Shown piece after piece: positions 1-8,966 of a stretch of DNA of 64,000 bases. The DNA comes from Dethiosulfovibrio peptidovorans DSM 11002 (lineage in GTDB: Bacteria > Synergistota > Synergistia > Synergistales > Dethiosulfovibrionaceae): contig NZ_ABTR02000001.1 in NCBI RefSeq assembly GCF_000172975.1, positions 1,278,501-1,342,500 of the forward strand, written 5' to 3'. How positions within the stretch are numbered: position 1 is the first letter of the stretch; every line of letters starts with the position of its first letter. The notes beneath the pieces are model-generated. The model searched no databases and was not told the DNA's origin. It saw only the letters and a program-made list of their open reading frames with translations. A program made the translations under genes and the position numbers.

Positions 1-1
1 C

Positions 2-976
2 CTGCTGTACTACGGTGCTATCTTGACCATGGTCGATCTCAGGGCCAAGAGCAACGGACTGGAGGGGTTGCCCAAGGAGGAAATCCCCTCCATGAAGACC
101 ACCATGTTGGACAAGGGGCACATGACCATACCTCTCGTCCTGATAGTTTATTTCCTTGTCGCTGGCTACACCCCGCTGTTCTCCGCTTTTCTGGGGTTGA
201 TCGCTATAATCGTCCTCTCTTCCTGCCGTAAATCCACTCGAATGGGGGTCAAGGATTTCATAGGAGCACTGGACGGAGGGGCCAGAAGCGCCGCTCCTGT
301 CGGAATAGCCTGCGGGATAGTAGGTTTCATAGTCGGAGCCGTCGGCATGACCGGTGTGGGGCAGGTCATAGCGATGAACATAATAATGTTCGCCGGAGGA
401 AAGCTCTGGGCGGCCTTGATACTGTGCATGCTGGCCTCCATAGTTTTGGGTATGGGGCTTCCCGCTTCGGCCTGTTACATCATAACCGCCACCATCGCGG
501 CTCCGGCCCTGCAGCAGATGGGGGTTCCCGCTCTGGCGGCCCACTTCTTCGCCTTCTACTATGGGACGATGTCGGCGGTGGTCCCCCCTGTGGCTCTCAC
601 CAGCTATACAGCCGCTGGATTGGCCAAGGCAGCTCCGACGAAGGTGGCGGTGGTCGGTTTCGGCCTGGCGATGTCCGGGTTACTTCTCCCCTTTCTGTTC
701 GTCTACAACCCGGTGCTGCTCTTCGTCGACTTCACCTGGGCCAGGTTCCTCCCGACCATCCTCTGTGCCGTGGTGGGGGTTTTCTCTCTGTCCGCCGGGC
801 TCATAGGGATGTTGAGGGCCCATATGCCCCTGTGGGAGAGGGTGCTTTTCGCCGCCAACGGCATAGCTCTGGTCAACCCTCTTAAGACGGTTCGTCTGAT
901 GAGTCTTGCCTTTTTCGCTTTCCTCTTCCTCCAGCATTGGATGAGAAACAGGGCGTTGAGAAAAGAGACGGCCTGA
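2..976 (+). CDS. TRAP transporter fused permease subunit, C-terminal part (start outside window)
   Basis: This is the C-terminal portion, about 325 residues, of the membrane subunit of a TRAP transporter, probably the fused DctQM type that works with a periplasmic binding protein to import carboxylates or amino acids. The frame is open to the first base, so the true start lies outside the window and the ATG at 23 is internal. Direct evidence is a run of hydrophobic segments plus the DctM-like stretches GMGLPASACYIITATIAAP (about 450-510) and YYGTMSAVVPPVALTSY (about 560-610). The substrate cannot be read from this fragment. The gene ends 15 bases before a promoter for the next gene, so the two are probably separate transcription units. 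Confidence 0.85.
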   Translation: MLYYGAILTMVDLRAKSNGLEGLPKEEIPSMKTTMLDKGHMTIPLVLIVYFLVAGYTPLFSAFLGLIAIIVLSSCRKSTRMGVKDFIGALDGGARSAAPVGIACGIVGFIVGAVGMTGVGQVIAMNIIMFAGGKLWAALILCMLASIVLGMGLPASACYIITATIAAPALQQMGVPALAAHFFAFYYGTMSAVVPPVALTSYTAAGLAKAAPTKVAVVGFGLAMSGLLLPFLFVYNPVLLFVDFTWARFLPTILCAVVGVFSLSAGLIGMLRAHMPLWERVLFAANGIALVNPLKTVRLMSLAFFAFLFLQHWMRNRALRKETA

Positions 977-990
977 TATGTCAGGACGAC

Positions 991-1019
991 TTGAGGTAAT
1001 CGACGAAAAGACTTATAAT
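991..1019 (+). promoter_or_regulatory. Sigma-70-type promoter of the DUF3870 gene
   Basis: TTGAGG (991-996), a 17-base spacer and TATAAT (1014-1019). A start point 6-8 bases downstream falls at about 1025-1027, only a few bases before the ATG at 1030. This bears on which start codon the following gene uses. Confidence 0.6.
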
Positions 1020-1029
1020 AGTAAGATAA

Positions 1030-1362
1030 ATGGAGGTGAGCGATCTGTCCGGCGATTATCCGGTATGCGTGATAGGCAACGCTAGGAGCGCCAGCGACAA
1101 CCCGATTACCCATACTTACTCTCATTTCTTCATCACCTTCATCGCCGACCCCGATACGGGGGAGATACTCGACATGGAGGCCTCCTTTACCCTGTCCTTG
1201 ACCAACAGGTTTTTGAGAGACCTGTTCCTAGGCAGATCCCTGGCGGCCGTGGACGAGGGGCTTCTTGAGGCGGTGAGGAGGAGATATCTGGGCTCATCTC
1301 AGAAGGCCATAGCCGTGGCCTACAAGGACGCGGTGAAGAAATTCGTAGCCGCGTTCAGGTAA
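1030..1362 (+). CDS. DUF3870 domain-containing protein
   Basis: This is a small protein of about 105-110 residues matching DUF3870: it has GNARSASDNPITHTYSHFF near the N-terminus, an internal TGEILDMEAS stretch and RRYLGSSQKAIAVAYKDA near the C-terminus. The molecular function of the family is unknown. The family is often found near transporters, and here it follows a TRAP permease. The start is unclear. The ATG at 1030 has no ribosome-binding site and lies almost at the predicted transcription start. A strong GGAGGTGA (1032-1039) instead lies five bases before an in-frame CTG at 1045. GTG 1036 lies inside that site. The outermost start is given here; CTG 1045 fits the signals best. Confidence 0.8.
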   Translation: MEVSDLSGDYPVCVIGNARSASDNPITHTYSHFFITFIADPDTGEILDMEASFTLSLTNRFLRDLFLGRSLAAVDEGLLEAVRRRYLGSSQKAIAVAYKDAVKKFVAAFR

Positions 1363-1381
1363 AGCGAAAGACAACTAAATA

Positions 1382-1440
1382 GCTGCTTTGCCTGTCGGCC
1401 TGATCGGTGTTCCCGGTCAGCGAGGAAGGCGAAATCCAGC
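1382..1440 (+). ncRNA. Candidate structured leader or attenuator upstream of the epimerase gene
   Basis: Three nested pairings can be drawn by eye. GCTG 1382-1385 pairs with CAGC 1437-1440. TTTGCCT 1387-1393 pairs with AGGCGAA 1427-1433. CTGATCGG 1400-1407 pairs with CCGGTCAG 1413-1420 around a TGTTC loop. An intrinsic terminator follows at once, as in transcription-attenuation leaders. I do not recognise a known riboswitch class. It could also be simply the 3' end of the DUF3870 transcript. Confidence 0.4.
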
Positions 1441-1480
1441 GGACATAGACCTCTAACGAGGTCCATGTCCGCTTTTTGTT
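1439..1480 (+). terminator. Intrinsic terminator before the dipeptide epimerase gene
   Basis: The stem GCGGACAT-GACCTC pairs with GAGGTC-ATGTCCGC (one bulged position per arm) around a TAAC loop, followed by TTTTTGTTTT. It either ends the DUF3870 transcript or serves as the off-state hairpin of a leader for the gene at 1508. Confidence 0.8.
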
Positions 1481-1507
1481 TTAAACGAGATCGGAGGAGA
1501 TGATCAG

Positions 1508-2596
1508 GTGAGGATAACCGGAGTGAGAACAGGGACCATATCGGTACCCCTCAAAAAACCTTTTAAGACGGCGGTAAGGTCCGTCGATGCGGTCAGAGAC
1601 GTCATCGTGGCGGTGGAGACCGATTCGGGGACGATCGGTTACGGCGAGGCCCCACCGACGGGAGCCATAACGGGCGACACGACGGGGGCCATTCTCGGAG
1701 CCATCGACGACCATATAAGACCTACGTTGCTGGGGCGCGACGGAGAGGACCTTGAGGGGAACTTAAAGATTCTTCAGAGCTGTGTGGTAGGCAACACCAG
1801 CGCCAAGGCCGCCCTCGACATAGCCCTTCACGATCTGTGGGCTCAGTCTATCGGCGCCCCTCTCTACAGGCTTTTCGGAGGGAGCCGGAAATCGGTGGAG
1901 ACCGACGTCACGGTGAGCGTAAACGAGCCGGACGAGATGGCCCAGGATGCCTTGAACGCCGTCGAGAGCGGCTACAAGGTGATCAAGATAAAGGTCGGCA
2001 AGGAGTCTTCCAAGGACTTCGACCGCCTCAAGGCAATAAGGGAGGCTATCGGACAGGACGTTGAAATAAGGATAGATGCCAACCAGGGTTGGACTCCGAA
2101 CGAGGCGGTGGATATTCTCGATCGGATGGAGAAAGCCGGTTTCGGCCTGGAACTGGTGGAACAGCCGGTTAAAGCCAAAGACCTGGACGGGATGGCCTAC
2201 GTCACGGCCCGTACGTCCATCCCCGTCGTGGCCGACGAGAGCATATGGAGCGCCTCGGACGCCCTGGAGATCTTCCGTCGCAAGGCGGCGGACATGGTCA
2301 ACATAAAGCTTATGAAGTGCGGTGGCCTAGCAGAGGCGAGACGGATAGTGGCGGTGTCGGAGATATTCGGGGCTCAGGTCATGCTGGGAAGCATGCTGGA
2401 GGGAAAGATCTGCGCCTCCGCTGCGGTGCATCTGGCGGCGGCTTATGGGGCGATAACGAGGATAGACATAGACGGTCCGTTGCTCTGCGCCTCCGATCCC
2501 ATAGTGGGCGGAGCGGACTTCAAGGGGCCGGATATCAGGGTCTCCGATGCTCCCGGTCTGGGAGTGATGTCCTTCGACGAAATAAACTGGCATTGA
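1508..2596 (+). CDS. Dipeptide epimerase (L-Ala-D/L-Glu epimerase type, enolase superfamily)
   Basis: This 362-residue member of the mandelate racemase/muconate lactonising group probably epimerises a dipeptide such as L-Ala-D-Glu from cell-wall recycling or peptide catabolism. Visible motifs are the catalytic-lysine stretch VIKIKVGK, the metal-ligand segments RIDANQGW, ELVEQPV and VVADES, and NIKLMKCGGL near the second catalytic lysine. The N-terminal capping domain covers about the first 120 residues. The start is GTG with GGAGGAG about nine bases upstream. The gene is followed after 42 bases by a DUF819 membrane protein, probably in the same operon. Dipeptide specificity varies within the family and cannot be fixed from the motifs, so Ala-Glu is the default reading. 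Confidence 0.88.
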   Translation: MRITGVRTGTISVPLKKPFKTAVRSVDAVRDVIVAVETDSGTIGYGEAPPTGAITGDTTGAILGAIDDHIRPTLLGRDGEDLEGNLKILQSCVVGNTSAKAALDIALHDLWAQSIGAPLYRLFGGSRKSVETDVTVSVNEPDEMAQDALNAVESGYKVIKIKVGKESSKDFDRLKAIREAIGQDVEIRIDANQGWTPNEAVDILDRMEKAGFGLELVEQPVKAKDLDGMAYVTARTSIPVVADESIWSASDALEIFRRKAADMVNIKLMKCGGLAEARRIVAVSEIFGAQVMLGSMLEGKICASAAVHLAAAYGAITRIDIDGPLLCASDPIVGGADFKGPDIRVSDAPGLGVMSFDEINWH

Positions 2597-2638
2597 TACG
2601 GGCCTAGGCCCTATTTTAATCTAAGAGGAGGGAATTAC

Positions 2639-3799
2639 GTGATCACCAACGGTTTTTCTTATCTCGCTTTTATCCTGTTTTTCGCGGGGCTAGTGGTTTT
2701 GGCGGAGCGGCATTCGAAAGGGAAGTTCTTCGAGTACGTTCCTGCGGTCGTCCTTATCTATTTCGTGTGTATGCTTTTCTCCACCTTCGGTCTGTGGAGC
2801 AAGACGGAAAGCGTAAACGCAGTCTACAAGGGGGTAAAGGGCAATCTTCTTCCTGCGATGATCTTCCTCATGCTCCTTCGATGCGACCTGAGGAAGATTA
2901 TGAAGTTGGGTCCGAAGATGCTGCTCGGATTTTTCGCCGCCTCCACCAGCATCGCTTTCGGTTTCGTCGTAATGTATATGTTGTTCAAGAGCAACCTGCC
3001 CGCCGATGGTTGGAGAGCCTTCGCCGCCCTCTGTGGAAGCTGGATGGGCGGTACCGGCAACATGGTGGCCATCCAGGGAGCCTTGAATATCGCCGACGCC
3101 GATATGGGCTACACCCTTCTTATAGACTCCATCGACTACTCGATCTGGGTCATGGTTCTTCTCGGTATGGTACCCTACGCAATGAAGTTCAACAAGTGGA
3201 CCAAGTCTGACACCAGCGCCATCGATCAGGTGGGAGCCGAGCTCTCCAGGCATCACGAAAGTCTGCGCAAGGAGACCACCTTCAGCGACATAATCTTCCT
3301 CCTCGGCGCCGCTTTGGCCGTATCCGCTGCCTGCCAGTGGGCTTCCGGTTTCCTTCCGAAATCGGCCTTCATGTCCGGCACCACCTGGACGGTACTTCTG
3401 GCTACGGTGGTAGGTGTGCTCTGCGCCATGACCCCCATGTACGGTCTTCCCGGTGCTTCTCAGATGGCCAACACCATGCTTTATATGATCGTCGGGCTTA
3501 TCGCCTCTAGAGCCAACTTCGCCGAACTCACCGAGGCTCCCATGTATATACTCGCCGGATTCGTCATCCTCGGAATTCACGCCTTGAGTCTCTCCATAAT
3601 AGCCAAGCTCTTCAAGCTCGACCTGTTCACATGCGGTGTGGCGAGCCTGGCCAACATCGGAGGGGTGGCTTCCGCCCCGATCCTTGCCGCCGCTTACAGC
3701 GACGCACTCGTCCCGATCGGAGTCCTTATGGCGATGATGGGCTACGTGGTAGGAACCGGTGGCGGACTTATCGTAGGAAAGATTTTGTCCATACTGTAG
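2639..3799 (+). CDS. DUF819 (YjcL-like) integral membrane protein
   Basis: This is a 386-residue polytopic membrane protein with about ten to twelve hydrophobic segments, two of them glycine-rich: GSWMGGTGNMVAIQGAL near the middle and ANIGGVASAPILAAAY near the C-terminus. The repeated GG(T/V) motifs resemble those of inverted-repeat secondary transporters. The DUF819 family has no firmly assigned substrate. Its position directly after a dipeptide epimerase, with a shared downstream terminator, suggests transport of a peptide, amino acid or their product. The start is GTG with AGAGGAGGG upstream. Confidence 0.85.
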   Translation: MITNGFSYLAFILFFAGLVVLAERHSKGKFFEYVPAVVLIYFVCMLFSTFGLWSKTESVNAVYKGVKGNLLPAMIFLMLLRCDLRKIMKLGPKMLLGFFAASTSIAFGFVVMYMLFKSNLPADGWRAFAALCGSWMGGTGNMVAIQGALNIADADMGYTLLIDSIDYSIWVMVLLGMVPYAMKFNKWTKSDTSAIDQVGAELSRHHESLRKETTFSDIIFLLGAALAVSAACQWASGFLPKSAFMSGTTWTVLLATVVGVLCAMTPMYGLPGASQMANTMLYMIVGLIASRANFAELTEAPMYILAGFVILGIHALSLSIIAKLFKLDLFTCGVASLANIGGVASAPILAAAYSDALVPIGVLMAMMGYVVGTGGGLIVGKILSIL

Positions 3800-3828
3800 A
3801 AAGCAACGACATCTCGATCTATAAACGT

Positions 3829-3869
3829 CCCCGATCATCTCCTGTTAGAGATGGTCGGGGATTTTTTAA
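3829..3869 (+). terminator. Intrinsic terminator after the DUF819 gene
   Basis: CCCCGATCATCTC pairs with GAGATGGTCGGGG (one G-T pair) around a CTGTTA loop, followed by ATTTTTTAA. Confidence 0.9.
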
Positions 3870-4032
3870 TTCAAGCTCAAGGAATACGGCGTTTCTCTGG
3901 ACTATGGATCGGCATCCCCTGCAATGATTTTTTTGCATCGATCAGCATGAAAATACAGCATTAGATGTGATGGCTTGCAGGGGATATACTGAAATAGAAA
4001 GACAGATAATTCCCGGAAGGAGCTGGAGCATT

Positions 4033-6357
4033 TTGATTTCCCTGGTGGATAGACCGGTATATCTTTTCAACGGCGATGTGCTTTGCGAGAGGTCGGAGAA
4101 GGTAGGAAAAACCGAGGTGGAGAGCCTCATGTCGAAGGCGGGGCTGGCGCCTGATGCGAATGCTCTGCCGACCGTGCCGGGAACCGGGACCATGGCCTAC
4201 GGCATCATCGACTCTCACGACACGAGCGATGGAAAGGGCGGCCTGCGGCTTTGCTTCGATAAGCTGACCTCTCACGACATCACCTACGTGGGGGTGGTTC
4301 AGACCGCCATAGCCTGCGGACTGACCGAGTTTCCCGTTCCCTACGTCCTTACCAACTGTCACAACAGCCTGTGCGCCGTGGGGGGGACCATCAACGAGGA
4401 CGACCACGTTTTCGGCCTCTCCGCTTGCAGAAAGTTCGGAGGCGAATACGTCCCCGCCCACGTGGCGGTGATCCATCAGTACATGAGGGAGATGATGGCC
4501 GAGAGCGGGGCCATGATCCTTGGGACCGACAGCCACACCCGCTATGGGGCTCTCGGGACTCTGGCAGTCGGTGAAGGTGGCCCGGAGCTGGTCAAGCAGC
4601 TTTTAGGTCGAACCTACGACATGGCTCGGCCCGGCGTGGTGTGTATATATCTGAAAGGCGCTCCCAGTCCCGGCGTCGGACCTCAGGACGTCGCCCTTGC
4701 CATCATAGGAACGGTCTTCGAGAACGGTTTCGTAAAGAACAAGGCCATGGAGTTCGTCGGGCCCGGCGTCGGTTCTCTGAGCGTCGATTTTAGGCTGGGT
4801 ATCGATGTCATGACCACCGAGACAGCCTGTTGGAGCTCCATATGGCGTACCGACGAGGCCATAAAGGAGTTTTACGGCGTACACGGTCGTCCTGAAGCCT
4901 ATAAAAGGATCGATCCGGACGACGTGGCCCTCTACGACGGAGCCGTGGTGGTGGATCTGGACAAGGTGGAACCGATGATAGCCCTGCCTTATCACCCGAG
5001 CAACGCCGTTACCATAAGAGAGTTCGTCGAGAACCCCGTGGATATGATAGAGGCCGTCGAGACGGAGACCGCCAAGGTGATGGAGAACAGCTCGCTGAGG
5101 CTGGGGCTCATGGATAAGGTTGTGGACGGTCGTTTCACCGTGGATCAGGGAATCATAGCGGGGTGCTCCGGAGGAACCTTCGAGAACGTCGTCGCCGCAT
5201 CGCAGATATTGGACGGAGCCGATACCGGGGCCGGTAAGTTTTCTCTGAGCGTCTACCCGGCCAGCCAGCCGGTTAACATGGAACTGGTGTCCAACGGTTC
5301 CATCGGAAAGCTAATGGCCGCCGGTGCCATAGTGAAGACAGCCTTCTGCGGACCCTGTTTCGGGGCGGGAGATACTCCCTGTCACAGAGGCTTCAGCATC
5401 CGTCACACGACCAGAAACTTCCCCAACCGTGAGGGCTCAAAGCCGGGAGATGGACAGATATCGGCGGTGGCTCTCATGGACTCTCGCTCCATAGCGGCCA
5501 CGGCGGCAAACGGCGGAATTCTGACCCCCGGAACGGAGTTTGCCGACAGACTCGAGCCCGTTCCCTACCGTTTCGACGGCGAAGTCTACGGCAAAAGAGT
5601 CTATCGCGGCGTGGGCAGGCCCCATCCCGAGGAAGAATTGGTCTACGGGCCCAACATAAAGCCCTGGCCGGAGATATCGCCTCTTCCAGAGGATCAGCTG
5701 CTTTTGATGGCTGCCGTTATAGACGATCCCGTCACCACTACCGACGAGCTGATTCCGTCCGGCGAGACGTCGTCGCTTCGTTCCAACCCGATGAAGCTGG
5801 CCGAGTTCACCCTCTCCAGAAAGGAGCCCCGTTTCGTAGGCCGGGCCAAGGTGGCTCAGGCCCTGGAGGATTGTCGCAAAAAGTCTGTCGCTGACGGAAC
5901 TCCCCTGCCCGACGATCTTGCCGAGATACTATCTCTGGTGGGAGAGCATGTCGATGTCGGAAGGATCGGTCTCGGGTCGGCGGTATTCGCCGTGAAGCCC
6001 GGCGACGGTTCCGCCAGGGAACAGGCGGCTTCGTCTCAGAAGATGCTGGGAGGTCAGGCCAACGTGGCGGTGGAGTACGCCACCAAAAGGTATCGCAGCA
6101 ACCTCATAAACTGGGGAATGATCCCCTACGTGGTCGAGCATGAGGAACAGGGCAAATTCCGTGCCGAGGACTGGCTTTACGTGCCGGGAATCCGAAAGGC
6201 TGTGCAAGAGGGCTCCACCGAGATCCAGGCGTACGTTCTGAGGGATCACGAGAGGGTCCCAGTGGCATTGAAACTGACGGATTTGGAGAAGGAGGACAGG
6301 GATATAATTCTGTCCGGATGCCTGATGAACTACTACAGAGACTGTTCGGACAGATAG
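4033..6357 (+). CDS. Aconitase-family hydratase (YbhJ-like)
   Basis: This protein of about 774 residues belongs to the aconitase/isopropylmalate isomerase superfamily and resembles the E. coli YbhJ putative hydratase more than housekeeping aconitase. The iron-sulfur ligands are visible as GCSGGTFEN (about residue 377) and FCGPCFGAGDTP (about 437-441). The N-terminal half has the family stretches SHDTSDGKGGLRL and GTDSHTRYGALGTLAVGEGG, and the C-terminus carries the swivelling domain. The start is taken as TTG 4033, ten bases after GGAAGGAG. An in-frame GTG at 3967 would add 22 residues that do not look like the family. The gene is convergent with a LysR gene that may regulate it. The substrate is unknown. 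Confidence 0.85.
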   Translation: MISLVDRPVYLFNGDVLCERSEKVGKTEVESLMSKAGLAPDANALPTVPGTGTMAYGIIDSHDTSDGKGGLRLCFDKLTSHDITYVGVVQTAIACGLTEFPVPYVLTNCHNSLCAVGGTINEDDHVFGLSACRKFGGEYVPAHVAVIHQYMREMMAESGAMILGTDSHTRYGALGTLAVGEGGPELVKQLLGRTYDMARPGVVCIYLKGAPSPGVGPQDVALAIIGTVFENGFVKNKAMEFVGPGVGSLSVDFRLGIDVMTTETACWSSIWRTDEAIKEFYGVHGRPEAYKRIDPDDVALYDGAVVVDLDKVEPMIALPYHPSNAVTIREFVENPVDMIEAVETETAKVMENSSLRLGLMDKVVDGRFTVDQGIIAGCSGGTFENVVAASQILDGADTGAGKFSLSVYPASQPVNMELVSNGSIGKLMAAGAIVKTAFCGPCFGAGDTPCHRGFSIRHTTRNFPNREGSKPGDGQISAVALMDSRSIAATAANGGILTPGTEFADRLEPVPYRFDGEVYGKRVYRGVGRPHPEEELVYGPNIKPWPEISPLPEDQLLLMAAVIDDPVTTTDELIPSGETSSLRSNPMKLAEFTLSRKEPRFVGRAKVAQALEDCRKKSVADGTPLPDDLAEILSLVGEHVDVGRIGLGSAVFAVKPGDGSAREQAASSQKMLGGQANVAVEYATKRYRSNLINWGMIPYVVEHEEQGKFRAEDWLYVPGIRKAVQEGSTEIQAYVLRDHERVPVALKLTDLEKEDRDIILSGCLMNYYRDCSDR

Positions 6358-6361
6358 TAGC

Positions 6362-7246
6362 CTACCGGGCGAGGGAGGGTTTAAACGCTACCTCGCCCTT
6401 GACGAATTCCATGAAGGCCGCCAGGGCCTTGAGTCCTACGGCGTTCTCCCGGCAATACAATCTGGTGTCTCTCCGGAGCGGATTCCCGTCGGGGAACACC
6501 AGCATTTCTCCGTGGAGTTCCGTCGCCTCCTCCAGGCAGAGACCGGAAAGTATTGCATATCCCAGCCCTTTCCTGACCATCTGTAGGCATATATCGACGG
6601 TGTCCACCTCCATGGAAACGGTGGGAGGGACGGAGTAGCGACTTTGCCACCAGTTTCTTATGTCGGTCTCCAGCGGTCCGTCGGTGCGGTTGTGGATTCT
6701 CGGCATCTCCGGCAGTCTGTCCATTTTCAGCGGTTCGGAGCTTACGACGTAATAGAGGCCGTCGTCGTCCATCGAATAGCTGAGTTCCGGCCACTTGAAA
6801 TCTCCCCTGGCGATTATCAGTTGAGCCTCGTCAGACAACAGCATGTCGTAAACCCTCTGGCTGTGGCCGGTTCGAACCTTTACCTCCACGTCGGGGTATT
6901 TGCCGCAAAAGGACTTCAGCAGGTCCGGAAGCCTGTATTTGGCGAAGATATTGGCGCATCCTATGCGAAGCGTCCCTCTGACTCCGTAGTCGTCGCCGTC
7001 CAAGGAGTCCTTGAGGTCTCTCAGATCTTTCAGTGATTTTCTGGCGTAGTTCACCAATCTCTCTCCATGAGGGGTCAGATCCACCCCCCGGCCTCTTCTG
7101 ATCAGGATGCGGCAGCCGAACTCTCTCTCCATATGCTGTATCCTCCTGGTCACGGCGGGTTGAGACATATACAGTCTCTTTGCCGCCTGGGTGACGTTCC
7201 TCTCCTTCCATAGCGCCTCTACAAGAAGCCAATCCTTTTCGTCCAC
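6362..7246 (-). CDS. LysR-family transcriptional regulator
   Basis: This is a 294-residue LysR-type regulator. The N-terminal winged helix-turn-helix covers about residues 3-62 (RNVTQAAKRLYMSQPAVTRR), and the effector-binding domain makes up the rest. The start is GTG 7246 with AAAGGAGGA seven bases upstream; a longer open frame to 7369 has no ribosome-binding site. The stop lies four bases from the stop of the convergent hydratase gene, and the diguanylate cyclase gene is divergent 228 bases away. Either neighbour could be its target, and LysR genes most often control the divergent one. No inducer can be inferred. Confidence 0.92.
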   Translation of the reverse strand: MDEKDWLLVEALWKERNVTQAAKRLYMSQPAVTRRIQHMEREFGCRILIRRGRGVDLTPHGERLVNYARKSLKDLRDLKDSLDGDDYGVRGTLRIGCANIFAKYRLPDLLKSFCGKYPDVEVKVRTGHSQRVYDMLLSDEAQLIIARGDFKWPELSYSMDDDGLYYVVSSEPLKMDRLPEMPRIHNRTDGPLETDIRNWWQSRYSVPPTVSMEVDTVDICLQMVRKGLGYAILSGLCLEEATELHGEMLVFPDGNPLRRDTRLYCRENAVGLKALAAFMEFVKGEVAFKPSLAR

Positions 7247-7474
7247 GATGAATCCTCCTTTGGTATCTCTCTCCGACAGGTTTTCTTTTATGCTTCCCGT
7301 TTTTTTTCTTATAGGTGTTAAGATAATGGAAAAGTTGATCATTTTAAGGGGTCGTGGACGTGAAGACAATAGGGTCTTCCTTTCTCTCTACCGACATCCA
7401 TGGAGCGGAATGTTTCCTAGGGGTTTCCCCGTCGAACGATCCCTTCTACAATTCAGTGAGGGAGGTGGCGAACC

Positions 7475-8959
7475 GTGACCTCTAGGAGAAGGTCCTCTCT
7501 TAGAAACGGTATCTTGACCATAGTCATGGCCTCTTTTGCCGTCTTAAGCCTGATCTACGGCATTTTGCTGGAGTTGGCGATAGATGACTATAGAGAGTCT
7601 AGAATCGCCGATCATGACAGATATACTGCCATAGTGCGCAGGAATCTGACCTACGAGCTCGATCATATTATGGAGTTATCCACCAATTTGTCCCGTCCCA
7701 GAGATATCGTGGAGTCCATCGAGGAATCGGATAACGAGGTGCTGTCAGACTGGGGCAAGGCTTTCACTAAGACCGTCGGTTCCGTGGTCTTCACCGACTT
7801 GGACGGGGTTGTCATCGCCAGGGCTCCCGACGAGTTCAGATTTGCCGATTCGCTTTCCTCCGATATCTACTTCGAGGAGGCAGAGAAGAATGGGGTCTTC
7901 TTAGGGATAGCTCCAGTGGATGGGAGGGATAGCTTCGTCGCCTGTCGTCCCGTGCTTAAATACGACGATGTGCCTGTTGGATATCTGGTCGTGTCCAAAG
8001 CGATAACTCCCTCTTTTCTGGAAACGCTGCTCCCGCAGGACAACATGAAATTGACCTTCTCCGAAGAGATGGATTCCGATCTATCCCGGGAAGATGACGC
8101 TTCTCAGTATCCCCATCGTATTATAGAGGTAGGAGGGGGGTTCTTCTCCCTCGACTTTTTGCCCAGTCCCGAATATAGGGAACTGCTGTGGCTTCAGTAC
8201 AGCTTGATACTCGCCTTTCTGGCCGTGACCGGAGGAACCGTTTTTTTTCTGCTGTTCTTCCTTAGAAGGCGATTCGATCCCTATACCAGAATGGTAGGCG
8301 CCTTAGTCGATTATTCGGAGAGGAAGACCGACCTGGACGGGCTGCTGGACGTGATGTCCGAGATATCCTCGGGGGCGTCCGATGAGATCTCCTATATATG
8401 CGAGGCGCTGAAGGACATGATACTGGTACTGAAGGATAAGATGGAAAACATCCAGTCCTACAGCGACAGGTTGGAATATCTGGCCAACAGGGATTCCCTT
8501 ACGGGGCTCTGGAACCGCCGGAAGATGGACCAGATTCTTCTTTCAGAGACGGAGAGGTCCAGCCGCTACGGATCGTCTCTCTCCGTCGTGATGGTGGATA
8601 TAGACCACTTTAAAAATGTCAACGACAATTTTGGTCATGAGGTAGGGGATACTGTGTTGAGCTCCATCGCGGCTCTGATGAAGAACTGTACCCGTGCAGG
8701 CGACTCTGTCGGAAGGTGGGGTGGGGAGGAGTTTTTGGTGGTTCTGCCGGAGACCGACGTCAAAGGCGCCCTGGAGTACGCCGAGAGGATGAGGAGTGCC
8801 GTAGAGGACAATGTATTCCACGACGACATAAGGATAACCTCCAGCTTCGGGGTCACCCAGTATAGGAGCGGCGAACCGGTAAACGAGTTCGTGGCCAGGG
8901 CGGACGAGGCACTCTACGACGCCAAGGAAAAAGGCAGAAACAGAGTCGAAATCTGCTGA
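7475..8959 (+). CDS. Membrane-bound diguanylate cyclase (GGDEF) with extracytoplasmic sensor domain
   Basis: The 494-residue protein has a transmembrane helix at about residues 11-32, an extracytoplasmic sensor region of about 200 residues (probably Cache-like), a second helix at about 240-265, a linker and a C-terminal GGDEF domain from about 335. The active-site motif is GGEEF (about residue 415), so it should make cyclic di-GMP. A product-inhibition site RAGD lies five residues before it. No EAL domain is present. The start is GTG, preceded by GGGAGGTG. The gene is divergent from the LysR gene and convergent with the TauE/SafE gene seven bases away. The ligand of the sensor part is unknown. 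Confidence 0.9.
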   Translation: MTSRRRSSLRNGILTIVMASFAVLSLIYGILLELAIDDYRESRIADHDRYTAIVRRNLTYELDHIMELSTNLSRPRDIVESIEESDNEVLSDWGKAFTKTVGSVVFTDLDGVVIARAPDEFRFADSLSSDIYFEEAEKNGVFLGIAPVDGRDSFVACRPVLKYDDVPVGYLVVSKAITPSFLETLLPQDNMKLTFSEEMDSDLSREDDASQYPHRIIEVGGGFFSLDFLPSPEYRELLWLQYSLILAFLAVTGGTVFFLLFFLRRRFDPYTRMVGALVDYSERKTDLDGLLDVMSEISSGASDEISYICEALKDMILVLKDKMENIQSYSDRLEYLANRDSLTGLWNRRKMDQILLSETERSSRYGSSLSVVMVDIDHFKNVNDNFGHEVGDTVLSSIAALMKNCTRAGDSVGRWGGEEFLVVLPETDVKGALEYAERMRSAVEDNVFHDDIRITSSFGVTQYRSGEPVNEFVARADEALYDAKEKGRNRVEIC

Positions 8960-8966
8960 AGTCGAT

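Noticed and set aside
1439-1472. Guanidine-II-type riboswitch because of an ACGA near a hairpin loop
   Set aside because: ACGA does not form the loop itself and the second required ACGR hairpin is absent.
2600-2611. GGGCCTAGGCCC as a terminator between the epimerase and DUF819 genes
   Set aside because: The 12-base palindrome has no room for a loop, so the hairpin would be very weak; the genes are more likely one operon.
2690-3838. Long open frame (382 codons) antisense to the DUF819 gene
   Set aside because: It mirrors a membrane-protein gene, is rich in His/Arg/Gly with no hydrophobic or family pattern, and has no ribosome-binding site.
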